A DNA stretch of 64,000 nt from Branchiostoma belcheri (Eukaryota > Chordata > Leptocardii > Amphioxiformes > Branchiostomatidae). Positions within the stretch are counted from its first letter, which is position 1; every line of letters begins with the position of its first letter. The translations under genes were made by a program, and so were the position numbers. Under the pieces are notes generated by a model. The model had not been told where the DNA came from. It saw only the letters and a program-made list of their open reading frames with translations, and ran no database searches. This document shows positions 12,601 to 23,300 of the stretch, in pieces. Location: the NCBI RefSeq assembly GCF_001625305.1, contig NW_017803825.1:133581-197580 (forward strand), given 5' to 3'.

Positions 12601-13463
12601 CTTACACTTAAGAATCTTTTTAAAAATACAAGGGAAAACTACTAAAATAGACACACTTCATCAGTTTGTAATTTAAAACCAAGGCAGCCTGTAGACTTTA
12701 CTTTAGGGAAGTTTTTCTATTTTGAAACGTACTTACTAAGCGTTACTACCAGTAATCTAGTGCTAATAAGAGGCAAATAAAATATAATATATATATCATA
12801 CATAATATCATATATACATTACTTAAAATCTTTAGATTGCATACTGAAAAGCTCCAAACTGGTTGAGAGAAACATAGAGGTTGGCAGCAAAGTAGGTTAT
12901 AAAACTGGTGGAATGTTTTTAATGCTACAATAATATACAACTACTTAACTATAAGACAGATTCTGAGTTAAAGTGTTCAGCATATATTGTTATTAAAGTG
13001 AACATAATTATTCAGAAATTATGATTCAAAGCTTGATATACAATGTATATACTAACCGTTGGTGCCACAGCAACTTTTCACATTCTATACTGCAATTATT
13101 ATTATTAATTACTGATAACTCAAATTTTGCTATCTAGAAAATGTAACACAATGCAAATATTTTCCACTCAAATCAATTCAGTCACTCAGAGATGTTAAGT
13201 CCATATTTTTGTGACAATTACAATGATCATAAAACAACCAGGCATTTGGTAATCTATCCAGCATCATTATATTTATACTTACTTATTAGTGTCATATATT
13301 TTGCTCACTAGTTGAAAATGTTTAATTGTGGCAATGGAGATTGCCACAATTGTTACTATAATGTACAATGCACATCTACATGTATATGCTGAACTAGACA
13401 CATTTTGTCTATGTGTGTATCAGTATATTGAGTGATTCCGTAAGAAAGCAGCATTAATGCTAG
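9641..13463. other. No gene seen outside the family R repeat
   Basis: AT-rich DNA with short random frames only. I see no splice-framed coding segment. The stretch lies 5-9 kb past the ADCY9 3' end. Confidence 0.6.
11213..12022 (-). repeat. Family R repeat, longer copy with CAGA microsatellite
   Basis: TACCTCCATGAAATATGG on the left and TTTTCATGGAGGTA on the right form short inverted ends. Inside are two TCATTAATTATGCAAAT motifs and the family R blocks inverted. An ACAGACAG run lies at 11930-11985. Confidence 0.65.
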
Positions 13464-13745
13464 CAGGGCTCAAAATACTGGGTATATGCACCTTAGTGCA
13501 GGTAACATTGGAGCTGTGCAGGTATTTCTGATGTCTACCTGCACCTAACCTGCACTGGTCCATGTACTGGGTATATGCACCTTAGTGCAGGTAACATTGG
13601 AGCTGTGCAGGTATTCCTGATGTCTACCTGCACCTAACCTGCATTGGTCCATGTACTGGGTATATGCACCTTAGTGCAGGTAAAATTGGAGCTGTGCAGG
13701 TATTTCTGATGTCTACCTGCACCTAACCTGCACTGGTCCATGTAC
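13464..13745. repeat. Three 89-base tandem units derived from a family F end
   Basis: After CAGGGCTCAAAATACTGGGT, units start at about 13478, 13567 and 13656 (CTGGGTATATGCACC each). They differ by only a few bases. The word order follows family F, but the palindromic GGGTGCAC words are replaced by GTGCAGGT/ACCTGCAC words. Confidence 0.85.
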
Positions 13746-14032
13746 TGAGCTTAAGCACAAAACGTGAATGTGTATTTTCATTAACTGTATTGACTGTAAT
13801 CACCTACGATGTATAAAACAAATAATGGCAATGGTTAATCTGAACAATTTCCGTATGTGATCCATACTTCCTAAAGTCTGAGTGGTGCAGGTAAAATTTG
13901 TCTGGTGCAGGTAATTTTCACCGTTACATGCAGGGAAGTGAAGCAGAAAAGGTGTTTGGATCTCCCGCAAGACTAGACTTAAAATATGCCAAAAAGCAGT
14001 TACTGAAGCAACTGGATATGATTTTGAAAACA

Positions 14033-14073
14033 TCAGACGTTTCAGCTAGTATCCACTAGCTTTCGTCAGTGAC
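14033..14073 (-). ncRNA. Hammerhead-ribozyme-like motif, left arm (opposite strand)
   Basis: This is the same core as at 14158-14199 on the minus strand: GTCA, CTGACGA, the AGCTAGT/ACTAGCT hairpin, GAAA, CGTC. TGAT replaces TGAC, which would put a G-U pair at the end of stem I. The pair of motifs lies on opposing strands of the foldback. Confidence 0.4.
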
Positions 14074-14157
14074 TGAGAGACCAGAGGGAAAATGCAGGTT
14101 TATAAGCACAAACTATTGATTGATATGCAAATAAAGTGAAGACCCTCTGGTCTCTCA

Positions 14158-14199
14158 GTCACTGACGAAAGCTAGTGGATACTAGCTGAAACGTCTGAC
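14158..14199 (+). ncRNA. Hammerhead-ribozyme-like motif, right arm
   Basis: In order: GTCA, CTGACGA, a hairpin AGCTAGT-GGAT-ACTAGCT, GAAA, CGTC and TGAC. GTCA and TGAC would pair as stem I, the hairpin is stem II, and ACGT would be a very short stem III of the kind that acts as a dimer. Cleavage would fall after C14195. One extra A lies between CTGACGA and stem II, which departs from the consensus. Hammerheads of this minimal type are known in Penelope-like elements. No activity is shown. Confidence 0.45.
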
Positions 14200-14293
14200 G
14201 TTTTCAAAATCATATCCAGTTGCTTGAGTAACTGCTTTTTGGCGTATCGTATTACCTGGATGTCTAACCTTCATCAACGTAGACTTAAAATAT

Positions 14294-16534
14294 TCTGCAG
14301 AAGAAAGCAAGGTGGTCCATGGGGGTAAACCTGCTTATAGGAATTTCAAACTCTCTAATGGAATACTATTTCCTGCATTTAGAAACTTTAAGGCACATTT
14401 CTAACTCAACACGTTGTACAACATGTATGTGATTTCAATGAGGGAAGAAGAAATTTTGGAATTTTTAATATGGTCCATCTTTTGCACAGTCTTTGGTAGA
14501 CTCTTCATAAAATGGGAGTCAAATTGAAAGAAAAAGTTGATTTTGGATTGGGATGATTTTGGAAGACTACTTTTGTCAGAAATAATTTTGGAATGGTCCA
14601 TTGTCAGCATGGGGTGCTTTGGGAATAGTCTACATGTATTTTGCATGGGGAGGGCTGTTTATGCAGAACAAACATGCACATTTGATTTTGAGGCCATGAT
14701 GTTGGACACCCCTAGAAACAGTTGAAAGAGTCCACCTCCAAACAGAATGTCCAACAATACATTAGGAATGCTGACTGATACAGAGTTAGCTTATTTTGAT
14801 TTCAACTGTCAAAAATACCTTCCACTAGCAAGAATTAGTAAATATCAAGTAACACTAATTTTGCTTTTTGTATGATAACACTTATGATCACTCTTCCATG
14901 GTTGGCAGTAACGTTTGGCACTGAATGGACAATGAGAGACCCATACATTACTACACAACTCAGGAGACTTCAACCTAATGAAATCTCAGGATATCAGAAT
15001 TTTCTTTGAAACAACCAGTAGTGATCTTACCTTGCTTATGTTTTGGTGTTCTGCTGTTCTGCTTCTTGCCGCTATATATAGCCAATGTGGTGCTTTTTCA
15101 GCGAGAATACAATCCCAAACATGGCTGAGGTTGTACCCACAACTTATAAAGGTCTTTGTGATACAAGTAGAAACATAAGCACGCAAACATGGACATAAAC
15201 AATAATGAGGGCTTCATAAACACATACAAGAATGACAAAACATCTTTCGTCAACTTGAAATTGCCTCCGATGTCACAAATTCAATTTCACCGGTAAAACG
15301 TGGAGTATTTATCAAGTAGACATCAATTTTTGATGATTTTGGCCGAGGTGTTCGAAATAGAACAGGGGGGTTTGACGTGTTCATCAGGAAAGGTCCATTC
15401 ATCAGATTCTCCCAAAAGCACCACCTGCAATGGCTACATATAGCGGTGAGAAGCAGAACTCCAGTCAAAACCTCTTGTACGTCTGATAGACACCAAAACG
15501 TAACTAGACTTGGATCCAGACTTGTAAGAATGTTTAAGTTCAACTTCAAGTCCAAAAGAAACTAAAAGTCAAGAACCGAGTCCGGACTTATTACCAAACA
15601 AATAACATTTCACATACCCCTTTTCTTTCCAAACCACCTAAAACCTTCCGTAGATTGCAAAATCTTTGCTGCAAAATGAAGAAAACATTGCCATCGGGCA
15701 TCGTCAAGTATCGGCCTCCATGTTTTGTGGCCAAAGTTTCGCCCAGATAACATTGGAAGGTTGCCAACATGTAATTTTGTATAAGCCATGGGTTTAGGTG
15801 AACCTAAACCTCTGGACTTGAATCCAGACTTGAACCTAAATGTGGGTTCAGGTACACAGCACTAAGCAAGGTAATTAAGAGATGTTTCTAGTTCTGGTTG
15901 TGTGAAAGAAAATTTCTATATCCTATGTTCTACCAATTGCAACCTGATAAAACTATTTTCAGGACCCCACATCTCATAGTTATAACCTGGCCCTGGTGGA
16001 CATCAGGCAGTTGGACAATATACACAACTAAGTCAGATGTGTTTTGAATTTGGAAGGTACTAAACTAACTTGTCGAGGATAAATCATACTTTATCCAACA
16101 CGAATAAAAAACACTCAGATATATGTACTAGTACTGCTTTGTTGTAGCTTATTTGGCTTAGTTTGTGCTTTTGGCAAAGGCTCAAAATTAGGTAAAGGCA
16201 TTTTATTTCCCCTATAGTGTTCACATTTATCATACTTTCAAATTGCTATTTACAGCTAACATTAATCTACAAGCAATTGTCGCAAGACTTTTCCAACTGC
16301 TAGATCTCTAATTGAAGTTGAAAAATCAAAATTCGGCTCTAAAAACTACACTATAATCCACACACACTCATATCAGGGTTTTGAAAGCAGCTCAAAAAAG
16401 GAGCAACTACAGCATGACTTATCATATCAAGACAGAGACTTCAATTATCACTAATATAGAATCAACATGATATGAATGTAAAAGGATGCTGCGAAAGACT
16501 TGGGAGCTTCTGTTGGACCCTCCTAGCTTATTTC
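14294..16534. other. No gene seen
   Basis: Short frames on both strands are shadows of the diverged inverted repeat at 15040-15500. The sequence around 15780-15860 has local repeats of the word CCTAAACC/CTTGAATCCAGACTTG only. Confidence 0.55.
15040..15500. repeat. Diverged inverted repeat, possible MITE
   Basis: TTCTTGCCGCTATATATAGCC at 15063 and, inverted, GGCTACATATAGCGGTGAGAA at 15430. Flanking words CAAAACGT and TTTTGGTGTTC also pair. Confidence 0.45.
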
Positions 16535-17045
16535 AAGCCTCGGTCACAACGTGCTGTCTACGTGCATAAACGTGGGCAAACGTAGGACATCCATGCGTGG
16601 TGAGTACCACCTCCGTACGGAATCCTACGGATTTGGGAACACGCAGACACGCCGTAGATCTTTAAGTGCATGTAAAACTTTTTCTGCATGCGGTCTACGG
16701 ATTCACCGACCGTGCGTGCGAGTACAGGCGACACACATGCCCCGTACGTACCGTATGAAAGACGCACGTGTGAGTACGTCCTCCTTACGGTAAAGTTGCT
16801 CAGAGATCGTACGTTGCAAGCACGTACAACTCACTTGCCACTTGCGCAATGAACGATGCACGCAACCGCTCACGGCCTGACGTGGCGTGCAGACCACACT
16901 TTTACACGAAACCGTGCAAGTGACGTGTGAGTGACGTGCGTCGACGCCACTCCTTCCCCTCGTTTTCGGAAAAAACGTAGCAGACGTAGCCTCCCAAAAA
17001 ATGTACGGACAATAAGCATGTACGGCGGGTTGTGACCGAGGCTTT
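16535..17045. mobile_element. Family E CpG-rich MITE
   Basis: The ends AAGCCTCGGTCACAACGTGC and (right) GGTTGTGACCGAGGCTT form inverted termini. The interior is dense in ACGT, CGTACG and GTGCGT words. It aligns with 24665-25193 over its whole length. It has no long open frame of its own. Confidence 0.85.
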
Positions 17046-17539
17046 ACAGACATGGCCGCCATGTTTTACAGGGCTTTCAGAAATCATTCCTGGACTCAAG
17101 ACGGGTCTTATAACAAATTATAATGACTAAAGACCAGGTGTGTGCCGAGGTCAACATCAGACATGCTATGTATTGCTACACCTTTTTATCAGTGTCCTCA
17201 ATATATACACTATGTGTGTATATATATATATTTATATAAACATATGCAGAGCACACTTTGACTTTGTGTAAGCCCCCCCCCCGACTATACAAGCCCAGAA
17301 TGTATACCTAAAAAAATACTCAGCTGCTAGGTATTGGCCATGTAACAATATTTGTGGCGTAACATTTAGTAAAAAAAAAATTCAAGGAACATTTCTAACT
17401 ACTAAACACTACCGATGTCAGTTTAATAAAGAGTACCTTAATAAAAGTAAAGAGTGTTAAATTTATCATCTTTACAAACAGCGTTTTGCAGGTAAAGATG
17501 AAGCCTTAAGTTAAGGTGGACTTGTGGCATATTCTTGGC

Positions 17540-17858
17540 CAGGGCTGGTAATACTGGGTGCATGTGCACCTTAGCACACCCAAAATTGGAGCTGTGCACC
17601 CAATTTTTTTCTGTGGGTGCACCAGTGCACCCAAATATTTTCGTAGGTTTACATATATGTAAAGATATCAAATTTATACTAGTATACGGCATAATTCTTA
17701 ACACCTAAGTGTCAGAAAAATAATAAAATCTTGGTTGTAGTACTTTATTTTATACACAGATTACCTTATATGGTGAACCCATAAATTTTTTTGTGCACCC
17801 AATTTTGTAGATTGGCTGCATCAGTGCACCTATTCCCAAACATGAATTTTGAGCCCTG
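17540..17858. mobile_element. Family F element (CAGGGCT ends), TTGGC duplication
   Basis: CAGGGCTGGTAATACTGGGT on the left, TTGAGCCCTG on the right, with TTGGC directly outside both ends. The interior has palindromic GGTGCACC words (GGGTGCACCAGTGCACCC). Confidence 0.82.
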
Positions 17859-18113
17859 TTGGCAGATCATCTCATGCATGATTGTCAACACAATTGTAAT
17901 TGAAGGGACCAGCCTTTTTCTGTATGGCACCTTCTATATCATTTGTGTATGGACAGATAGGAACTGTTCCTACTGTATGACACCCGCGGTGAGCCAAGCA
18001 ATCACCCAGCTATGGGAAACAGAATATGTATATTTTCCTACATGTATGTAAAGGCACTTCTACACAATCTAATATCGACTCACTCCACCATCAACCTGAG
18101 TCTGGTGATGTTA

Positions 18114-18358
18114 AGCACGTTGGCAGAACGTACTGCACCTGTGTGAAATGTATTGAGCATAATACATCAACAGAACGTCTCTTTTAAGGTTTTATTCGCC
18201 TATTTAAGGATGGGATCCCATCTATAGTTTTCAAATGTTGTGTCAGAAAAGATATCGTCTGCAACAGGCAAAATTCTAATGCAACGTGTAGCCAAACATC
18301 TGACAAAAACGTGAAAAATCAGTGTTTTGTGCAGGTGCAGTATGTTGAGCAGACGTGT
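18114..18358. mobile_element. Family D MITE directly downstream of the ADCY9 stop
   Basis: The ends AGCACGTTGGCAGAACGTAC and (inverted) CAGGTGCAGTATGTTGAGC form terminal inverted repeats of about 28 bases. The interior aligns by eye with 21721-21975 and with part of 3096-3291. The right end lies about 15 bases from the ADCY9 stop codon. No coding capacity is seen. Confidence 0.8.
18191..18196 (-). promoter_or_regulatory. Candidate ADCY9 poly(A) signal inside a MITE
   Basis: On the minus strand this reads AATAAA, about 178 bases past the ADCY9 stop codon. It lies within the family D MITE at 18114-18358. The equivalent place in the copy at 21721-21975 has a base change that destroys the hexamer. 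Its use as a signal is an inference. Confidence 0.4.
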
Positions 18359-18373
18359 TGTGATGTTGTCCCC

Positions 18374-20381
18374 TCAGTAGTGGACGTTGTCATGTTTCTT
18401 CACCAGCAGGTACGTCATCATGTTGCCGATCCCCTTCACAGACACGTCATGCCTGGGCTCGAACTCGAAGTACTTCTGCATGACCTTGGCGGACTGCTCG
18501 CTGACCTGGATGCGCCCGTTGATGCCCGTGCTGTCCATGCGGCTGGCCACGTTGACCGTCAGACCCCAGATGTCGTACAGCAGCTTGGTCGTTCCGATAA
18601 CTCCAGCGGTCAGCAGCCCGTGGTTGTAACCTATCCTGAGGATGAAGTGGAAGCCGAGCATGTCCTCGTTGAACTTGTTGATGACCTTCTGCATGTCCAG
18701 GGCAAAGTCCATGAGGACGATCAGGTGTTTGTCGGGGTTCTCGCGGTCCTTCTGACTCTCCGGACTGAGTCCCGACGCGGCCATGAACGTGCTGCCGATT
18801 GTCTTGATCTTCTCGATGTGCCTGGCGTATTCCTCCTTCTCCAACAAGTCGTCAAAGTCACTGAAGATTTCGTTTAAGACACGGATACACTCCTTCCCAC
18901 CTTCAAAGCTCTCCTCGTAGAAATCGTTGAAGTTGACGATGGTGGCGAAGATGACAGCGACGGAGGAGTGGTTCTGGGAGTATTTCTGGGTCACCTTCAG
19001 GGTGTCTGCCACGTGGGTGGGCAGGATGTTCCCCAGCAGCCAATCAGCCTGCTCCTTTTCTATCTGGCTTTTTTTCCTATCGGTGTCCGCACCTATCTTA
19101 CCGTGGTACGTCAACTTGTTGCTGACTTCAAACTCGCGGTTCAAGAGGATGATGAGGATGATCAACAACCCCACATCGATGATATCTCGTATTGAAAGAA
19201 CTGGAATAAATCTGCTGCGGATGTGGGGGAGGGGGTGCCGTGGTGTTGGCTAGTACGGTGGGGCCGACGTTGCTCAGTCCATCCACGCAGATGTTATTGA
19301 TGTCGACGTTGACCAAGACGATCAGGATTATCCCCACGATGAGAACCAGAGCTGCTTTCATCCAGGAGCTGAGCTGGGTAAAGTTGGTGTAGTGCAGGAG
19401 AGCCACGGACATGAGATAGTACTGCAGGCCGGGCTGGAAGTGGCAGACCATGTTGCAGTAGACGGCTGCCACTGGAAGACTGATAAGGATGGCTCCGTAC
19501 AGCTGCCGTAGAACCCACCGCGAGAAGAACTGCGACAGCTGCTGGGAGCAGTCCGACAGATAACCGATGTAGAAGGCCTCTCGTGTGTACGCCACCAGAG
19601 TCACCACTTTGATCATGAACGCGAGGACAAAGACCACAATCCACGGCACGCTGGCGGGATGGAACAACAGGAAGCAGCCGACGGAAATCATGGTGAAAAC
19701 GACAAACGAAACCACGACGTCCAGGAACATGTTAAACCGCGGGAGGGCGCAGGTCTGAACGGCGTTCGGATTCCCCTCGTCTTCCATCTCCGTCGTGTAG
19801 TGATCGCGGAATCGCATTTCCAGCTCCGGGTCCAGGAAGTTGAGGGAGAACATGTTGATGGGAGGTTTTGANNNNNNNNNNNNNNNNNNNNNNNNNNNNN
19901 NNNNNNNNNNNNNNNNNNNNNNNNNNNNNNNNNNNNNNNNNNNNNNNNNNNNNNNNNNNNNNNNNNNNNNNNNNNNNNNNNNNNNNNNNNNNNNNNNNNN
20001 NNNNNNNNNNNNNNNNNNNNNNNNNNNNNNNNNNNNNNNNNNNNNNNNNNNNNNNNNNNNNNNNNNNNNNNNNNNNNNNNNNNNNNNNNNNNNNNNNNNN
20101 NNNNNNNNNNNNNNTGGGGGGTTTGGAAGAAATACGTCCGACATGTACGGATCGCTGCGGATGTTCTCGATGAGGTTCTTGTCCGTGCGCTCTCGGATCT
20201 GGTGAAACTGCGTGAGCGTCTGGTTGAGCGGGGTGATGACCTGGTCGATGAACAGGGCGCAGCTGCTCTCCCGCTGGCGCTCTGCCACCATGGAGGCGAC
20301 GGACTGCTGGCTGGAGCTGAAGTGCTGGTCACTGATCCCGCTGGACGGCTGACCATTCTCCTGGGACGACTTCCCAGTCAT
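18374..20381 (-). CDS. ADCY9: ADCY9 coding exon 5: end of C1b, M2 membrane domain, C2a catalytic domain, stop
   Basis: The acceptor TTTGTTAG precedes 20381 and the TGA stop is at 18374-18376. The exon reads through the C1b end (FIDQVITPLNQTLTQF, LIENIRSDPYMSDVF), the 243-base N gap, then M2 with hydrophobic segments and an external loop bearing the sequon NTT. The frame shifts by one base between about 19255 and 19200, beside a C-rich run. It then reads LSIRDIIDVGLLIILIILLN and the C2a domain. C2a keeps VIFATIVNF, KTIGSTFMAASG, LLYDIWGLTVNVASRM (the Asn and Arg that stabilise the transition state) and VKGIGNMMTYLL (the ATP-binding Lys). The protein stops nine residues after MMTYLL, so the regulatory C2b tail of mammalian AC9 is absent. 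Confidence 0.9.
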
Positions 20382-23300
20382 CTAACAAACAAAGCAGGGA
20401 TGTTCCCACCTTCTGATTCAACCTTTCTCAGCAATTTCACACCTGTTCTGTACATTCTACATGTTGGCAATGGAACCACGCTAATCATATTAATAATCTT
20501 ATTAAACAAATTAAGTTAAATGGAAGCTTCTTGCATTAGACTGATAGCATTCATCATCATCATATACAGTAATATTGTTAATGTCAACCATGTTAGATAC
20601 AGTGGAATTAGACAACATTACCATCAATTTGAATACTACAATTATGATTATATATATGTATCACTTTTGGTCTATCATGATACTAGATTTTCTGATTTGC
20701 ACAATTTGGAATGAACTGAAGGGGGAAGAAGCTGCAAACCAAGCGTACAGAAACTACGGTAACAGGTGTCACATTAAAAATGTACAGAATTTAATAGAAA
20801 ACCTATGATAATTGCCATGGGAGACCCTAAGTTTAACTCCAACATAACTGAACATGGGACATGTCTCAAAAGCACGTTTCGTGGCCAGTTTTTCTAAAAA
20901 TGTGCTAGATTCAATTTTCAGCAGTGTCTCTTAGGCCACACCAGCAGTGTCTCTTAGGCCACACCAATTCAATTTCTTGGTTAAAGGATTTTTCTAGAAA
21001 AATAATGGAGCGGGCGGGCGAACAACAAATAAAAATAAAAACAGGTCTAGGCATCCTATTATGGCCCAAAATGGTAGGATAGGAGCCATGAAGTCAACAC
21101 ACCAGGCTGGTTCAAAATTTCAACAAATTGAATTTTGAACTTTTTATGATACCATTGCATTGAAAGATGGAATAACTGTAACAACTAGGAAGAAAAGGAC
21201 TGCATTTTGCAATTGATTCTGATTCTGAATTGTTTTTGCAAACCAGAAAAAAATGAAGCGGGCAAATCCGTTAACCAAGAAATTAAATTGGTGTGGCCTT
21301 AGTGCAACATGACAAGCTTGGCCATTAAAGAGGTACTAGGCTAGCTAAAGTCTGCAATGTGACTGAGGCAATGACTGTACTAAAAACAGTCATTGCCTTG
21401 TGTTAATGTTCAAAGGCATCCAATGAAATTTCAGGGTGGTAAAACTGGATTTTCAAAGTCAATTTTCTTGTCATTCTTTTAATGTGATGTCACTGATGGG
21501 AAACGGTTGCTTGTTTTGTATTGTAGGCTCAGGTTCTTGCTATTCATGGTGGTACCCAAAAAATGGAGGGATTCCTCACATAACTTGTTGTGGGGCTATT
21601 TCAAACGCTTGAAGTATGAAATGATGACAAAAATGTGGTAAGAAATGGTAGTAAATGTCAATATTAGACAGATTTCCTCATCCAGAATATTTTTTGTTTT
21701 ACCCTGAAGTTGCATTGGATGAGCACGTTGGCAGAACGTACTGCACCTGCGCGAAATCCGTAATGCATTGTGCATAGCACTTCGGCAGATCATCTCATAT
21801 AAGGTTGTATTCGAGCACATAAGATCAACACTCCGTCTGTAGTTTCCAAATGTTATGTCGGAAAAATATCATCTGCAAGCGGACAAAATTCTGATGCAAC
21901 GTTGACCAAAAAAACAACGAAAACCGTGAAAAATCAGGGTTCTCCGCAGGCGCAGTACGTTCTGCCGACGTGCTCACAGGATGCCTAAAAGCCATGTTGT
22001 ACGTAAGTCTCAGCTTTACCTGTTGTTCTATCCGGTTAGCGACCATCTGTGTGCGCAGACTGGACTTCCTGCTCCCACTGCCCATGCCTGGTGGGTACAG
22101 TCTGTTGCCATAGGAACCGGTTCCTGGCAGGGAGTGGATGCTGTCCCTGGAGGGGCCGGAACAAGGAAAAACTGTTAGAAATATTCTCCACCCAAACTCA
22201 AAGTCACTTTAGGCTCCGCTCCTGTGGCATTGCCAAAAATGTCAGAAATGTCACAGCACACAAAACTTCTTGTGGACAGGCAGAATTGTCAAGAGTTATG
22301 TTAGTTACATACAAGTCAAGTGTAGTAAGACAAAAGAAACAGTCAAGCTTTGATATAACAAATTGTGAATCTTGTTGGACTAATATGATGATAATATTTA
22401 TATTATTTCAAAGACTGTTGACTGTGTATAAATCCTTGGCTAGACACAAGTGGTATACAATGTATTTGGTGAGACTGTTATACTCTCTTCAAAGTCTAAT
22501 TACCTTGGCCAAGGTTATGTTTTCAGTAGCGTTTGCTTGTGTGTGGGTGGGTGGGTGCAAGGAGGTTTGGTGGGTGGGTGTGTATGTATGTGTATGTACA
22601 TGTATGTGGTTTAGCATGATAACTCTAGCTTTAACTGGACGGATTGTTATTAAACTTGGTAGGTGGGTAGGTCTTCATGAGACCTAGAAATGATTAGATT
22701 ATGGGCCACTAGCATCTTTCCTAGGTATTGCAGCACAACTTTCGCTTTTTGATATCTCATGATCTAGACATGCAAAGTCTAAATGCAAGAATTATACGGG
22801 TAGTAAACAGTAAAGACATGAACTTGTGTTGCTGCCATTTTAATCCATAATATTCCATGCCACGGGTGGCCTGCTATGCTTCAACCCCTATGTCTAAAGA
22901 CAAACCTTTCCAGGTGGCCATAGCTATGGGTTTCAGAACAGCATACCAAGTATTTAGAAATGGCTATGTACACTATAAGATCCATTGTAATGCAAATAAA
23001 GGATACCAACATAGTGGGCAGCAAGAGTGAAAATACATAAAGGGAAGACAGTTAATTAAATTGGTGTGGCCTATCAAAATCAGAACATTAAAATGTGTAA
23101 CACAGTAACATCAGCTGCAGCTCCACACCAATCCAACAGGGGGCATTCCTCTTCAAAGTTACAGAATATTACAGACTGTATGTAGCCTCTACTGGGCTTG
23201 GGGAAGGGGCTGGAAGGAGTGGAAATCAGCCAAATAGAGAGATAGCAAGCCAAGGGAGTTGGTGCTGCTGGAGATAACATTTTGCCGCTTCCAAAGCCAG

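Larger units (their letters stand above)
13988..14279. mobile_element. Foldback retroelement with 101-base arms and a 14-base target duplication
   Basis: The arms at 13988-14088 and 14143-14243 are inverted copies with few mismatches, around a loop of about 54 bases. A further 36 bases (GTATCGTATTACCTGG onward) extend the right side only. The sequence TAGACTTAAAATAT occurs immediately on both sides (13974-13987 and 14280-14293). That length of duplication suits target-primed reverse transcription better than a cut-and-paste transposon. Confidence 0.75.

Noticed and set aside
16551-17062. Several frames of 60-119 codons on both strands
   Set aside because: They lie inside the CpG-rich MITE; stops are rare there because of base composition, and the sister copy at 24665 does not keep the same frames intact.
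17540-17858. Family F as an ordinary hAT element
   Set aside because: The termini fit, but the flanking repeats in three copies are 5 bases, not 8, so I left the superfamily open.
18311-18877. Long plus-strand frame of 188 codons opposite ADCY9 C2
   Set aside because: It is the antisense shadow of the conserved C2 coding sequence, which has clear catalytic motifs on the minus strand.
19215-19260. Tiny intron (GTACTAG...CAG) as an explanation for the ADCY9 exon 5 frame break
   Set aside because: The possible GT-AG removals are 42, 45 or 56 bases, too short for a normal animal intron, and none restores the downstream frame.
22049-22687. Plus-strand frame of 212 codons
   Set aside because: It runs across ADCY9 exon 4 in antisense and then through a family R repeat, so it is not a gene.
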